NCBI RefSeq assembly: GCF_014200755.1
Contig: NZ_JACHCM010000005.1
Coordinates: 1 to 64,000 of the forward strand
Length of the DNA stretch: 64,000 nt
Origin: Rhodanobacter sp. ANJX3
Lineage (GTDB): Bacteria > Pseudomonadota > Gammaproteobacteria > Xanthomonadales > Rhodanobacteraceae
Direction: 5' to 3'
Below the pieces are notes generated by a model. It made no database searches. It was not told the DNA's origin and saw only the letters and a program-made list of their open reading frames with translations. A program made the position numbers and the translations under genes. This document shows positions 1 to 10,520 of the stretch, one piece after another. Position 1 is the first letter of the stretch; each line of letters starts with the position of its first letter.

Positions 1-12
1 TTGCAGGGACAC

Positions 13-48
13 AAAAAAATCCGGCCTTCAACAGGTGAAGGCCGGATT
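13..48 (-). terminator. Rho-independent terminator downstream of gltA
   Basis: A perfect 12-bp stem (18-29 with 37-48) with a 7-base loop is flanked on its left by a run of A (13-19), which reads as a U-tract on the minus strand. It lies about 85 bases past the gltA stop codon, so it most likely ends the gltA transcript. Confidence 0.75.
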
Positions 49-132
49 CTTGGGACGCCTTGGCTACGATGCAATGCTTAAGTGAACAGCATTACGGGCG
101 AACCCGGGCTTTTTTTCAACGAAGTAAAGCGC

Positions 133-1428
<1,296 letters not shown>

Positions 1429-1617
1429 GGGAATCTCCTTACATGTGGATCACCACCGGGTTCACCCGTGCGGGCGCTGCCGGTCGGCGAGGGGAATGCT
1501 TGGTCGTTGCATACGGGGACGTGCATGCGGCAAAGCGAGCACCGAAGCGCTGTTCGCCATGAATTATCGCATAAGGCCTTGTGAACATTCGATCGCGAAT
1601 GGACAAGCCATCGGCAC

Positions 1618-1653
1618 AAAAAAATACGGGGCAAGCTGGCGCTCACCCCGTAT
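1618..1653 (-). terminator. Terminator downstream of rpmE2
   Basis: An 8-bp stem, ATACGGGG (1624-1631) with CCCCGTAT (1646-1653), is preceded by seven A on the plus strand (1618-1624), giving a U-tract for minus-strand transcription. It lies about 48 bases beyond the rpmE2 stop. Confidence 0.7.
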
Positions 1654-1700
1654 CTCGATTCGACTCTGCAAGGCCATCAGTGGAGTGGCCCGACCGCGAA

Positions 1701-1955
1701 TTATTCTTTGGTCGCGCCTGCATAGCGGCGACGGAACTTGTCCACACGGCCGCCGACGTCGAGCGTCTTCTGCTTGCCGGTGTAGAACGGATGCGAATGG
1801 CTGGAGATATCCACCTTGATCAGCGGGTACTCGTTACCGTCTTCCCACTTGATGGTTTCCTTGCTGGACATGGTCGACTTGGTCAGAAACGCGAAGTCGG
1901 ACGACAGGTCCTGGAAAACGACCGCTTTGTTGTTCGGATGGATATCAGGCTTCAT
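1701..1955 (-). CDS. rpmE2: 50S ribosomal protein L31 type B
   Basis: The 84-residue protein is a large-subunit ribosomal protein. The sequence from MKPDIHP matches the longer type B (C-minus) L31 family. It contains no cysteine, so the zinc-binding site of type A L31 is absent. In other bacteria such paralogues replace the zinc form when zinc is scarce and are often under Zur control; I saw no clear Zur box here. The reading frame is open upstream to 2075, but homology supports ATG at 1955. It has its own downstream terminator and sits between gltA and a nucleoside hydrolase gene. Confidence 0.93.
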   Translation of the reverse strand: MKPDIHPNNKAVVFQDLSSDFAFLTKSTMSSKETIKWEDGNEYPLIKVDISSHSHPFYTGKQKTLDVGGRVDKFRRRYAGATKE

Positions 1956-2034
1956 GACAGACTCGAAAGCGATGGAAATAAGAGCGGCATTGTAACCGCC
2001 GTTTGCCGGCCACCGCAACCCTCGCGGACTCGAC

Positions 2035-2970
2035 TCAGTCTTGCGCACCCAGCGCGCGGCGAACCATGGCGGCAAAACGCGCCTGATCGACCTCCAGCAC
2101 GATATCGGCGTTGGCCGGCCGGCCCAGGCGCTTGGCCCAATCGACGACGGTGGCGCCGCGGGTCAACCGACCGTCGAGTTCGACCGCTACGGCGCGCTTT
2201 TCGCTGCGCGTGACGATGGATGGATCGATCGCTACGGCCATCGCCAGCGCGTCGGCGGCAATCACCCCGCGTCGCCCATGTTGCGCGTTGTAGGCACGCG
2301 CGGTGCCGGCGATGCTGTCGTAAAACCCGGCGCGCTCGTCGCCCTGCTTGAGCCAGCCCTCGAACTCGGCATCGTCGAACGCATGCCGCAACGTGGCCTC
2401 CCAGTCCACCAGCTCGAACTGCGGAAACGCCTCGAACACCACGTGCGCAGCCTCCGGGTCGAAGCCGATATTGAACTCGGCCGGCACGTTGCCGGTATTG
2501 CCATGGCCCGTAACCGCACCGCCCATGATCACCAGCCGCGCCACGCGCTCGGGCAGGCAGGGATCGATGCGCAGGGCCAGCGCAAGATTGGTCAGCGGCG
2601 CCAGTGCGACCAGGGTCAGCTGGCCGGGGCGCTCGTGGGTCAGCCGCAGCAGCGCCAGCGCGGCCGCTTCGTCCGTCAGCGCCGCGCGCGGCGCCGGGAA
2701 TCCCACGTCGCCAAAGCCGTCCTGACCGTGCACGAAGGCGGCATCTTCATCCGGCGCGCGCACCAGCGGCGTGGCACAGCCGGCAAAGATCGGTGTCGCG
2801 ACACCCAGCAAATCGACCAGCGTGCGCGCGTTGCGCACCGTATGGCCCAGACCGACGTTGCCCGCCGCGATGCTCAGGCCCGCGACGTCGGCATGCGCGT
2901 GCGCCATCAAAATGGCGAGCGCATCGTCTACGCCGGGGTCGGTATCGATAAGGAGCTGAGGTCGGGTCAT
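2035..2970 (-). CDS. Nucleoside hydrolase (inosine-uridine preferring family)
   Basis: The 311-residue enzyme belongs to the IU-nucleoside hydrolase family, which cleaves the N-glycosidic bond of ribonucleosides to base and ribose for salvage. The family signature DTDPGVDDA is at residues 9-17, with the aspartates that bind the active-site calcium. A later aspartate in IAADALAMA fits the conserved C-terminal metal ligand. Length is normal for RihA/RihB/IunH enzymes. Which nucleosides it prefers cannot be read from the sequence. It begins with ATG and is separated from recG upstream by a G-rich inverted repeat. Confidence 0.88.
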   Translation of the reverse strand: MTRPQLLIDTDPGVDDALAILMAHAHADVAGLSIAAGNVGLGHTVRNARTLVDLLGVATPIFAGCATPLVRAPDEDAAFVHGQDGFGDVGFPAPRAALTDEAAALALLRLTHERPGQLTLVALAPLTNLALALRIDPCLPERVARLVIMGGAVTGHGNTGNVPAEFNIGFDPEAAHVVFEAFPQFELVDWEATLRHAFDDAEFEGWLKQGDERAGFYDSIAGTARAYNAQHGRRGVIAADALAMAVAIDPSIVTRSEKRAVAVELDGRLTRGATVVDWAKRLGRPANADIVLEVDQARFAAMVRRALGAQD

Positions 2971-3009
2971 CGGATAGGCAAAGTCAGGAAGGGGCCGAAT
3001 AGCTTAATT

Positions 3010-3073
3010 GGAGCGGGGAACGGGGAACAGGGAACAAGAGCCGACGCTTTTCATCTTCCCTCCTCCCCGCTCC
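3010..3073. repeat. G-rich inverted repeat between recG and the nucleoside hydrolase gene
   Basis: The 10-mer GGAGCGGGGA (3010-3019) recurs in inverted orientation at 3064-3073. The left arm continues with G-runs separated by AAC (GGGGAAC, AGGGAAC) to 3035, so that strand has four G-tracts and could form a quadruplex. The same 10-mer occurs at 5697-5706. In recG mRNA the arms could pair to a hairpin just after the stop codon. It resembles the G-rich intergenic repeats of Xanthomonadales. Confidence 0.55.
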
Positions 3074-3079
3074 CTGACC

Positions 3080-5200
3080 TCAAGCATGCACGTACCGTGC
3101 GGCGCCGCCGATCCACCGTTCAATCAATTGCTCAGTCTGCACCGGGTGCTCGGCCAGCATGCGCTCGCCGACCTGCTGCACGGCCGGCAGCAGGTGCGCG
3201 TCTCGAGCCAGATCGGCAATGCGGAAGCTGAGCTGCCCGGTCTGACGCGTGCCGAGCACTTCGCCAGGGCCACGCAGCTCCAGATCCTTTTCGGCAATAC
3301 GAAACCCGTCGTTGGTTTCACGCATCACCTGCAGCCGCTCGCGCGCCAGCTGGCCGAGCGGAGGCTGGTACAGCAGCACACAGTTGGACGCCACCGCGCC
3401 GCGCCCTACCCGACCGCGCAGCTGATGCAGCTGCGCCAGGCCCAGCCGCTCGCTGTTCTCGATCACCATCAGGCTGGCGTTGGGCACGTCGACGCCCACT
3501 TCAATCACGGTAGTCGCCACCAGTACGGACAGTTCGCCGGCCTTGAACGCATCCATCGCCGCCTGTTTTTCCTTCGGCTTCATCCGGCCGTGGATAAGGC
3601 CCACATTGAAACCGGTCAGCGCCGACGACAGCTCCGCATGCGCCACCTCCGCCGCCTGCGCACGCAGCTGCTCGGATTCCTCGATCAGCGTGCACACCCA
3701 ATAGACCTGCCGGCCCTCGCCGCATGCCGCGTGGATGCGCTCGATCACGTCGAAGCGCCGCGCACTGGAGATCGCGATGGTCTGCACCGGCGTGCGGCCC
3801 GGCGGCAGTTCGTCGATCGACGATACGTCCAGATCGGCATAAGCGCTCATCGCCAGCGTGCGCGGAATCGGCGTAGCGGTAAGCACCAGCTGATGCGGCA
3901 CCAGACCGCTGACGTGATCGGCCCCCTTGTCGCGCAGCGCGAGACGCTGCTGCACGCCGAAGCGATGCTGCTCGTCGACGATGACCAGGCCGAGCCGAGA
4001 AAACGTCACGCCTTCCTGCATCAGCGCATGGGTGCCGATCGCCATCGAGGCACCGTCGGCAATGCGCTGCATCGCCTGCTGCCGCGCCTTGCCCTGCTGT
4101 TTGCCGACCAGCCATTCCACGGCGATACCCAGCGGCTGCAGCCAGTGCCGAAAATTGCGTAGATGCTGCTCGGCCAGCAATTCGGTCGGCGCCATCAGCG
4201 CCACCTGCTGGCCCGCCTCGATCGCTGTCAATGCGGCCAGCGCAGCCACGACGGTCTTGCCGCTGCCCACATCGCCTTGCACCAGCCGCAGCATCGGCTT
4301 GCGCTGCGTGAGATCGCGCACCACTTCGGCCGTCACGCGCTGTTGTGCGCTTGTCAGCGCAAACGGCAGCTCCTCCAGCAACTGCGCGCGCAAGTTTCCG
4401 TCGCCGCCAAGCGCGGGCGCGCGGCGACGGCGTACGGCGGCGCGCATGCGCTTGAGGCTCAAGTGCTGGGTCAGCAATTCCTCGAAGGCCAGCCGCTGCT
4501 GCGCGGGATGACGGCCGAGCGTCAGCTGGGCCAGGTTCGCGTCCGGCGGCGGCCGGTGTACGTAAAGCAGTGCATCGCGCAGTGACGTGAGCCCGTGCTC
4601 GGCGCAGAGTTCCGGCGAAATCAGTTCCAACTGCGCGGCGGGCGGCAGCAGCGCCAACGATTTGGCGATCACACCGGCGAGCCGCTTCGTACCGAGGCCT
4701 TCGGTGGTGGGATACACGGGACTCAGCAATTCGTCGACCGCAGCCAGCTCATCGCCGCTCAGGCGCTGATAGGTCGGATGCACCATCTCCAGACCCTGCG
4801 CCGCGTGACGAACCTCGCCGAAGCAAAGCACGCGCGCGCCGACTTTCAGCTGCTCGGCCTGCGCGCGGTTGAAATGAAAAAAACGCAGCGTCAGGGTCTG
4901 GCCGCTGACATCGCCGATGGCGACTTTCAGCTGCGGGCGAAAGCGAAAGCCTCGCTCCACCGCCTCGATCACCCCCTCGACCTGCGCGCGCTCGCCCACA
5001 CGCAGATCGGCGATGGCCGTGACGCGCGTCTTGTCCTCGTAGCGCAGCGGTAGATGAAACCAGAGATCCTGCAGGCGCTCCAAACCCAGCTTCGCCAGCG
5101 TCACGATCAGCGCGGGGCCGACGCCGCTCAGCGTGCTTACCGGCGCAAGACCCGGGTCAGCATTGGCCGTTGGTGAAGGTCGAGGGGTGCGCGCGCTCAT
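3080..5200 (-). CDS. recG: ATP-dependent DNA helicase RecG
   Basis: RecG reverses stalled replication forks and remodels branched DNA. The 706-residue product has the N-terminal wedge/OB region and then a full SF2 helicase core: Walker A GDVGSGKT, the DEQH box (DEQHRFG), TATPIPRTLAM (motif III), HGRMKPKEK, TTVIEVGVDVP (motif V) and QLRGRVGRG (motif VI). The frame is open 26 codons further upstream to 5278, but ATG at 5200 (MSARTP) gives the usual family length. It lies downstream of ridA, spoT and rpoZ on the same strand, the order seen in many gammaproteobacteria. Confidence 0.97.
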   Translation of the reverse strand: MSARTPRPSPTANADPGLAPVSTLSGVGPALIVTLAKLGLERLQDLWFHLPLRYEDKTRVTAIADLRVGERAQVEGVIEAVERGFRFRPQLKVAIGDVSGQTLTLRFFHFNRAQAEQLKVGARVLCFGEVRHAAQGLEMVHPTYQRLSGDELAAVDELLSPVYPTTEGLGTKRLAGVIAKSLALLPPAAQLELISPELCAEHGLTSLRDALLYVHRPPPDANLAQLTLGRHPAQQRLAFEELLTQHLSLKRMRAAVRRRRAPALGGDGNLRAQLLEELPFALTSAQQRVTAEVVRDLTQRKPMLRLVQGDVGSGKTVVAALAALTAIEAGQQVALMAPTELLAEQHLRNFRHWLQPLGIAVEWLVGKQQGKARQQAMQRIADGASMAIGTHALMQEGVTFSRLGLVIVDEQHRFGVQQRLALRDKGADHVSGLVPHQLVLTATPIPRTLAMSAYADLDVSSIDELPPGRTPVQTIAISSARRFDVIERIHAACGEGRQVYWVCTLIEESEQLRAQAAEVAHAELSSALTGFNVGLIHGRMKPKEKQAAMDAFKAGELSVLVATTVIEVGVDVPNASLMVIENSERLGLAQLHQLRGRVGRGAVASNCVLLYQPPLGQLARERLQVMRETNDGFRIAEKDLELRGPGEVLGTRQTGQLSFRIADLARDAHLLPAVQQVGERMLAEHPVQTEQLIERWIGGAARYVHA

Positions 5201-5294
5201 GGTCGCCAAGCCTAACCGAGCCACGCCAGTTGCTGTAAGCCTGACGTTGCGGGCTAGGCCGACGCGCCCTGTCGGCACGCGCCGCGCACGAAGA

Positions 5295-5678
5295 TCAGTC
5301 CAGCACCATCACCGCATCCACTTCGACCTGCGCCGCCTTCGGCAAGGCGGAAACCTCGATGGTCGATCGTGCGGGATACGGCGACTGAAAGTATTCGGCC
5401 ATCACCGCATTGACGGTAGCGAAGTTGGCCAGATCGGTGACGTAGATACCGACGCGAACGATCTGCGCCAACGAGCCACCCGCCGCTTGCGCAACCGCGG
5501 TCAAATTGTCGAACACTCGCCGAGTCTGCTCGGCGATATCGCCTTCGACCAACGCGCCGGTGGCCGGATCAAGCGGAATCTGGCCGGAAAAATACACAGT
5601 GTTGCCGGCGCGCACGGCCTGCGAATACGGGCCGATAGCGGCGGGCGCCAGCTCGGTAGCGATGATGATGCGGGACAT
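5295..5678 (-). CDS. ridA: RidA family protein (reactive enamine/imine deaminase)
   Basis: The 127-residue protein is a YjgF/YER057c/UK114 family member that hydrolyses 2-aminoacrylate and related enamines released by PLP enzymes. GPYSQAV near residue 16, FSGQIPLDP near 30 and the C-terminal [12 protein letters not shown] segment with the substrate-binding arginine are all present. ATG at 5678 is supported by an AAGGAAA ribosome-binding site just upstream. Open frame continues upstream into spoT, but without protein-like sequence. It sits between spoT and recG, probably as part of one transcript. Confidence 0.94.
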   Translation of the reverse strand: MSRIIIATELAPAAIGPYSQAVRAGNTVYFSGQIPLDPATGALVEGDIAEQTRRVFDNLTAVAQAAGGSLAQIVRVGIYVTDLANFATVNAVMAEYFQSPYPARSTIEVSALPKAAQVEVDAVMVLD

Positions 5679-5688
5679 GATTTTCCTT

Positions 5689-5741
5689 GGAAACGGGGAG
5701 CGGGGAACCACCCGAGGTGGTCTGGCGGGAAACGGGACGAG
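5689..5741. repeat. G-rich repeat element in the spoT-ridA gap
   Basis: This stretch has five closely spaced runs of three or four G, including GGAGCGGGGA (5697-5706), identical to the 10-mer at 3010, and a second cluster GGCGGGAAACGGGA. It begins immediately upstream of the ridA ribosome-binding site. It appears to belong to the same G-rich intergenic family and could fold as a G-quadruplex. Confidence 0.45.
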
Positions 5742-5806
5742 CATAAGACGCCGCGCACGTTTGGCAAGCCGCCTCAGGGAATCGTCATAAAAAGAACGCT
5801 TGCGCC

Positions 5807-7975
5807 TTACAACGGATAGCGATGTGCACCGCTGATCACGCCGGTGCGCCGCACGCGACGAATCACCTCCGCCAGATGCTTGCGGCTCTTCACTTCCATC
5901 GAAAACAACAGCGTCGCGGCAGCGGCGTCGCGCTCGACGTATTCGACGTTGTCGATATTCGAATCCGCCGCTGCGATGGCGGCCGCCACCGTGGCCAGCA
6001 CGCCGGGACGGTTGATGACTTCGATACGCAACTGCGCGCGAAAATCGCCCTGCACATCGCGGTCCCATTCGATCGGCACGCAGCGCTCCGGCGACTTGCG
6101 CAGCTCGATCACGTTCGGGCATTCCTCACGGTGCACGACGATGCCCTTGCCCGAGGACAGATAACCCACGATGTCATCGCCGGGCAGCGGATGGCAGCAG
6201 TTGGCGAAACTCAGTACGCCGCGCTCGGCGCCGGTAATGCGAATTTTTTCGTGCGCATTCTGCGACGTGTGCGGCGTGCCGTCGAGGCGCTTGCCGCGCG
6301 AGGCCAGCAGTTGGGTGGCGACCACGTCGGGCATACGATTGCCCAGCGCGATGTCGGACAACAGCTCCTCCAGACGGCTGAACTTCGAGGCCTCGAGAAA
6401 TCGTTCCAGCACCGCCGTCGGCACGCCATCCAGGCTGCTGCCCTGCGCATCGAGCGCGCGATCGAGCATGCGATGGCCGAAGTCCACTGCGTCTTCGTGC
6501 TGCAGGTTTTTCAGGTACTGCCGAATCGCCGTGCGGGCTTTGCCGGTCACCACGGATTCGAGCCAGGCCGGATTCGGCATCGCGGAAGGCGCCGTGATGA
6601 TTTCCACCAGCTGTCCCGACGCCAACCGCGTGCGCAGCGGCAGCAGCTTCTTGTCCACGCGCGCGGCCACCGCATGATCGCCGACGTCGGTATGCACGGC
6701 GTAGGCGAAATCCAGCGCGGTCGCGTTGCGCGGCAGCGAGAGAATGTCGCCGCGCGGGGTGAACAGATAAACCTCGTCCGGAAACAGATCGATCTTCACC
6801 GCCTCGATGAATTCCGCCGAGGACGACGTGTTGGCCGAACTGTCGGCCAAGGACGAAAGCCACTCGCGCGCACGCGCCTGCGCGCTGTTGGCCGGACCGC
6901 TGTCGGTTTTGTAGGCCCAATGGGCCGCCACGCCGCGCTCGGCCACCGAGTTCATTTCAGCAGTGCGTATCTGTACCTCGATCGGCGCACCGAACGGGCC
7001 GAGCAGCACGGTATGCAGCGACTGGTAGCCGTTGGCCTTGGGAATCGCGATGAAATCCTTGAAGCGCCGATCGACCGGTTTGTACAGGGCATGCACCGCG
7101 CCGAGCGCCATGTAGCAGCTCATCGCACTGTCGACGATCACGCGAAAACCATAGACGTCCATCAGCTGGGCGAAGCTCTTGTGCTCCTCGCGCATCTTCG
7201 AATAGATGCTCCACGGCGACTTGATCCGCCCCACCACATCGCTCTGCATATGCTCGGCGCTCAGGCGGCTCGCCAGCGCCGTTTCGATCTTGCCCATCGC
7301 CTCGCGGCGATTGCCGATGGCGGCGCGGATACGCTCGCTGATGACGCGGTACCGATCCGGGTACAGCGCGCGAAAGCCAAGATCCTGCAGCTCGGCCTTG
7401 AACTTGTTCATACCCAGGCGCTGCGCGATGGGCGCGTAGATTTCCAGCGTTTCGCGGGCAATGCGGCGGCGCGAGGCAGGGTCTTTGGCGCCCAGCGTGC
7501 GCATATTGTGCAGGCGATCTGCCAGCTTGATCAGGATCACGCGCAGATCGCGCGCCATCGCCAACAGCATCTTGCGAAAACTTTCGGCATCGGCTTCCTG
7601 GCGCGTACCGAACCGCATCTTGTCCAGCTTGGTCACGCCATCGACCAGCTCGGCCACCACCTCGCCGAATTCGCCGGCCAAGGCCTCGCGGCTCAGCGTC
7701 GTGTCTTCCAGCGTGTCGTGCAGGATGGCCGCAATAATGGTTTCGGCATCGAGCCCCAGTTCGGCCAGGATGCCGGCCACCGCGACCGGGTGAGTGATAT
7801 AGGGCTCGCCGCTTTTGCGCTCCTGCCCGGCATGCGCGTCGGCGCCCACTTCAAAAGCCCGGATGACCTTGGCGATCTGCGCTTCGGACAGATAGGCGAC
7901 CCGCTCTTTCAATGCCAACACATAGGGAGGCAATACCGACAAGTCGACCGAACCAGGATGCGTGGCCGCTGTCAT
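5807..7975 (-). CDS. spoT: Bifunctional (p)ppGpp synthetase/hydrolase SpoT
   Basis: The 722-residue protein makes and breaks the alarmone (p)ppGpp. In order it has an N-terminal HD hydrolase domain (HDTLEDT near 86, [10 protein letters not shown]), the nucleotidyltransferase domain ([17 protein letters not shown]), a TGS domain ([24 protein letters not shown] region), a cysteine/histidine motif (NCCHPLPGD) and a C-terminal ACT domain. The synthetase carries RFKD, the basic RxKD motif of bifunctional Rel/SpoT enzymes rather than the acidic motif of RelA. Both activities are therefore likely intact. It follows rpoZ with a 138-bp gap. Confidence 0.97.
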   Translation of the reverse strand: MTAATHPGSVDLSVLPPYVLALKERVAYLSEAQIAKVIRAFEVGADAHAGQERKSGEPYITHPVAVAGILAELGLDAETIIAAILHDTLEDTTLSREALAGEFGEVVAELVDGVTKLDKMRFGTRQEADAESFRKMLLAMARDLRVILIKLADRLHNMRTLGAKDPASRRRIARETLEIYAPIAQRLGMNKFKAELQDLGFRALYPDRYRVISERIRAAIGNRREAMGKIETALASRLSAEHMQSDVVGRIKSPWSIYSKMREEHKSFAQLMDVYGFRVIVDSAMSCYMALGAVHALYKPVDRRFKDFIAIPKANGYQSLHTVLLGPFGAPIEVQIRTAEMNSVAERGVAAHWAYKTDSGPANSAQARAREWLSSLADSSANTSSSAEFIEAVKIDLFPDEVYLFTPRGDILSLPRNATALDFAYAVHTDVGDHAVAARVDKKLLPLRTRLASGQLVEIITAPSAMPNPAWLESVVTGKARTAIRQYLKNLQHEDAVDFGHRMLDRALDAQGSSLDGVPTAVLERFLEASKFSRLEELLSDIALGNRMPDVVATQLLASRGKRLDGTPHTSQNAHEKIRITGAERGVLSFANCCHPLPGDDIVGYLSSGKGIVVHREECPNVIELRKSPERCVPIEWDRDVQGDFRAQLRIEVINRPGVLATVAAAIAAADSNIDNVEYVERDAAAATLLFSMEVKSRKHLAEVIRRVRRTGVISGAHRYPL

Positions 7976-8113
7976 GGGAGTCGGCGCCGTCTCAGGCGCC
8001 TACCTCGGCAACACGAGAAACGCTAATGGACAAAACACGAACGGCTGCACGCGCAGGTTTCGATCCACCGGAAAAGACGGTGCGCCAAGAACGCTGTCGA
8101 CAGCCGGCGTCCA

Positions 8114-8404
8114 TCAATCGTCGCCGCCCTTGGAAAGATCGTCGTCGACTTCGGCGGCGGCCCATTCCAGCGCCTCGCGCTCGGCACGCTCGCGTTCGGC
8201 GGTGTCGATCTGGTCGATCATGTTCTGATCGATGCGGCGTTCGGCGATCTCACGCAGGGCCAGCACGGTCGGCTTGTCCTGCTCGGGATTGACCGCAGGC
8301 TCGGCGCCCTTTTCCAGCTGGCGCGCGCGCTTGGTAGCCATAAGCACCAGCTCGAAACGGTTGTTGACCACCTCGAGGCAGTCTTCAACGGTGATACGTG
8401 CCAT
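8114..8404 (-). CDS. rpoZ: DNA-directed RNA polymerase omega subunit
   Basis: The 96-residue omega subunit helps assemble RNA polymerase and contributes to the ppGpp binding site. It starts MARITVEDC and continues through the conserved core [19 protein letters not shown] to about residue 31, then [12 protein letters not shown]; the acidic C-terminus is typical. GAGGA lies upstream of the ATG at 8404. It precedes spoT, as in most gammaproteobacteria, but the usual upstream partner gmk is about 4.8 kb away because the mla genes lie between. Confidence 0.96.
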   Translation of the reverse strand: MARITVEDCLEVVNNRFELVLMATKRARQLEKGAEPAVNPEQDKPTVLALREIAERRIDQNMIDQIDTAERERAEREALEWAAAEVDDDLSKGGDD

Positions 8405-8462
8405 GCGAAATCCTCAAAAAATAAATGACTTATGCGGCCCAGTAGTGTAGCCAGCGGGCGCT

Positions 8463-8491
8463 TTGCTGGCAATGCGGCCTGCGCGTATGAT
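8463..8491 (+). promoter_or_regulatory. Putative sigma-70 promoter for mlaA
   Basis: TTGCTG (8463-8468) and TATGAT (8486-8491) are separated by exactly 17 bp in the 202-bp divergent region between rpoZ and mlaA and point towards mlaA. The predicted 5' leader would be about 110 bases. This is a match by eye only. Confidence 0.4.
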
Positions 8492-8606
8492 GGCCGGCTG
8501 CCTGCACATAAGCTTTATCAGGCTGAAAGCACACTGAAAGTCGTGCAAGATATAAAACCAGTCAGTACAATTATCCCGCCTCCCTCCCCGCGAACCCTCT
8601 GCAACG

Positions 8607-9443
8607 ATGCCTTCCATGCCCCGATCCCTCTCCCTGAGTCGCTGGCTGTTGCTGCTTGCGATCGTGATGCTGGCTGGCTGCGCCACCATCGCCCCACCGC
8701 GCACCGATGACCCGCTGGAGAAGTACAACCGCAAGGTCTACAAATTCAATGACTCGCTCGACAAGGCGATCATCCGCCCCGTGGCTATTGGCTATCGCAA
8801 GGTAACCAACGCACCCGTGCGCAAGGGCGTGACGAACTTCTTTACCAATATCCGCATGCCGATCACGGTAGTCAATGACCTGCTGCAGGCGCGCCCCAAG
8901 CAGGCGGCGCAGAGCACCGGGCGGTTTGTGGTCAATCTGACGATCGGTTTCGTCGGCTTCTTCGATCCGGCCAGCCAGTTCGGCATTCCGCTGGACAACA
9001 GCGACTTCGGCATCACGCTGGCCCGCTGGGGCTTTCCGGAAGGCGATTACCTGATGCTGCCGTTGTTCGGTCCGAGCACGGGCCGCGACATCTGGCGCAT
9101 CCCGGTGGACAGCTACTTCCTTGATCCGCTGAGCTACTTCTCGTCGAATTATCACTATCACGGCTTGCAGTACCTGCCGCAGGTGATCTATCTGGTCAAT
9201 CTGCGCGCCCGTGCCATCGATGCGGAGAGCTTCCTCAACTCGGCCTACGACCCGTACGTGTTTCTGCGCGATGCATACCGCCAGCAGCGGCTTTACGACA
9301 TCTACGACGGTAACCCGCCGGACAGCGCGATCCAGCATATGCAGGGGCTGGATGACAAGAATTTCGATCCAGACGAATTGCTCGATCAGCAGCACAAGTG
9401 GGAAAACAGCCATCCGGGGCAGACCAACAAGGGCAGCCAGTAA
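8607..9443 (+). CDS. mlaA: Outer-membrane lipoprotein MlaA (VacJ)
   Basis: MlaA removes mislocalised phospholipids from the outer leaflet of the outer membrane and passes them to MlaC. The 278-residue protein has a lipoprotein signal peptide with lipobox LAGC (Cys25), then the VacJ core DPLEKYNRKVYKFND, FFTNIRMP, GRFVVNLTIG and FGPSTGRDI. The C-terminal 50 residues are polar and look disordered. ATG at 8607 is used; ATG at 8616 is possible. It faces the mlaFEDCB operon and shares a bidirectional terminator with it, so all six Mla parts are in this locus. Confidence 0.95.
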   Translation: MPSMPRSLSLSRWLLLLAIVMLAGCATIAPPRTDDPLEKYNRKVYKFNDSLDKAIIRPVAIGYRKVTNAPVRKGVTNFFTNIRMPITVVNDLLQARPKQAAQSTGRFVVNLTIGFVGFFDPASQFGIPLDNSDFGITLARWGFPEGDYLMLPLFGPSTGRDIWRIPVDSYFLDPLSYFSSNYHYHGLQYLPQVIYLVNLRARAIDAESFLNSAYDPYVFLRDAYRQQRLYDIYDGNPPDSAIQHMQGLDDKNFDPDELLDQQHKWENSHPGQTNKGSQ

Positions 9444-9464
9444 GTCGGCGACACCCGAATACGA

Positions 9465-9500
9465 CGCACAAAAAAGGGGCCACAGCCCCTTTTTTGTGCG
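9465..9500. terminator. Bidirectional terminator between mlaA and mlaB
   Basis: A perfect 16-bp inverted repeat (9465-9480 with 9485-9500) closes a CACA loop. The stem contains an A-run on one side and a T-run on the other, so it can end transcription from both mlaA (plus) and the mlaFEDCB operon (minus). Confidence 0.9.
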
Positions 9501-9514
9501 TGCAACTTACCGAA

Positions 9515-9823
9515 CTAACCGATCAGGTGATCAACCTCGGAGACCTTGGCCAGCGCCTGCAGCCCGCCGGGCATATGCACGATTTTCAGCTGCCGTCCCT
9601 TGCTTGCCGCCTTCGCCATCACGGTCACCAGGCAGGAAAGGCCGGCGCTGTCGGCATGCGACACACCGGACAGATCGAGCTGGGCGATGGAGCGATCCGC
9701 CAACGCCGCCTCGATGGCTTCGGTGGCTGCCGCCGCCGTATTGAAGTTGAGCAGACCCGAGACGCCGAGCACACCCGGCGTCTTTGTCGTCACCTCGAAA
9801 CCGCGGTCGGCAACGATGGTCAC
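9515..9823 (-). CDS. mlaB: STAS-domain protein MlaB
   Basis: The 102-residue cytoplasmic protein is a STAS-domain subunit that binds the MlaF ATPase and stabilises the MlaFEDB transporter. The STAS signature around DLSGVSHADSAGLSCL (residues 50-65) contains the conserved aspartate-serine element. It starts with GTG at 9823, overlapping the mlaC stop as GTGA, which indicates translational coupling. It is the last gene of the operon and ends 15 bases before the shared terminator. Confidence 0.9.
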   Translation of the reverse strand: MTIVADRGFEVTTKTPGVLGVSGLLNFNTAAAATEAIEAALADRSIAQLDLSGVSHADSAGLSCLVTVMAKAASKGRQLKIVHMPGGLQALAKVSEVDHLIG

Positions 9824-10494
9824 TGGCCGCCCTTGGTGTCCTTCGCCATCGAGTCCAGCGCCTGACCACCCTTGGTTTCAAGATTGGTGATCAACGCATC
9901 GATGCCGCTCTTGCGAATTTCCGCATCGACCTGATTGCGGTAGTTGGTGACATAGGAGATGCCTTCGATGATCACGTCGTAGGCCTTCCAGTCGCCGGAA
10001 CGGCTCTTGCGGAACGCGTAGTCGATCGACACCAGCTTACCGTCGTCCATCACCACCTGGGTGCGCACTACAGTGCGCTTGTCGTTGAGGTCGCCGCTGA
10101 ACGGCAGCACCTTGACGCGTCCGCGCGTGTAGTCGAGCAGACCCTCGGCATAGCGATGGGTGATCGAGTTGTAAAACGCCTTGGCGAAACGCTCGCGCTG
10201 GGCCGGCGTCGCTTCGCGGGCGTGCTGTCCCAGCACCAGGATCGACGCGTAGTCGATGTCGAAGTGCGGCAGCAGCACTTCATCGATGATGCTGATCAGC
10301 TTGTCCTGATTCTGCTTCAACTCGTCGCGATGGCCGTCGATGGCGGTGGCCAGCTGGTCGGCAATGGATTGAATGATCTGCTCGGGCGTCTGCGTGGCGG
10401 ACGCGGCGGCCGGCGCCGGATCCTGAGCAAACGACGGGCTGGCAACGAGGGTGCCCATAGCAATAGCGGTGGCGAGAGCCAGTCTGCGCAACAT
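9820..10494 (-). CDS. mlaC: Periplasmic phospholipid-binding protein MlaC
   Basis: MlaC shuttles phospholipids between MlaA and the inner-membrane MlaD complex. The 224-residue product has a signal peptide (MLRRLALATAIAMG through SFAQ, cleavage about residue 24) and the MlaC/Ttg2D fold, recognisable from the VLGQHAREATPAQRERFAKAF segment and the C-terminal VTNYRNQVDAEIRKSGIDA helix. A longer frame exists to 10512, but that start would be TTG; the ATG at 10494 has AAGGAG six bases upstream and leads directly into the signal peptide. Confidence 0.94.
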   Translation of the reverse strand: MLRRLALATAIAMGTLVASPSFAQDPAPAAASATQTPEQIIQSIADQLATAIDGHRDELKQNQDKLISIIDEVLLPHFDIDYASILVLGQHAREATPAQRERFAKAFYNSITHRYAEGLLDYTRGRVKVLPFSGDLNDKRTVVRTQVVMDDGKLVSIDYAFRKSRSGDWKAYDVIIEGISYVTNYRNQVDAEIRKSGIDALITNLETKGGQALDSMAKDTKGGQ

Positions 10495-10520
10495 GGAAAA
10501 CTCCTTGGACAATGACCGGA

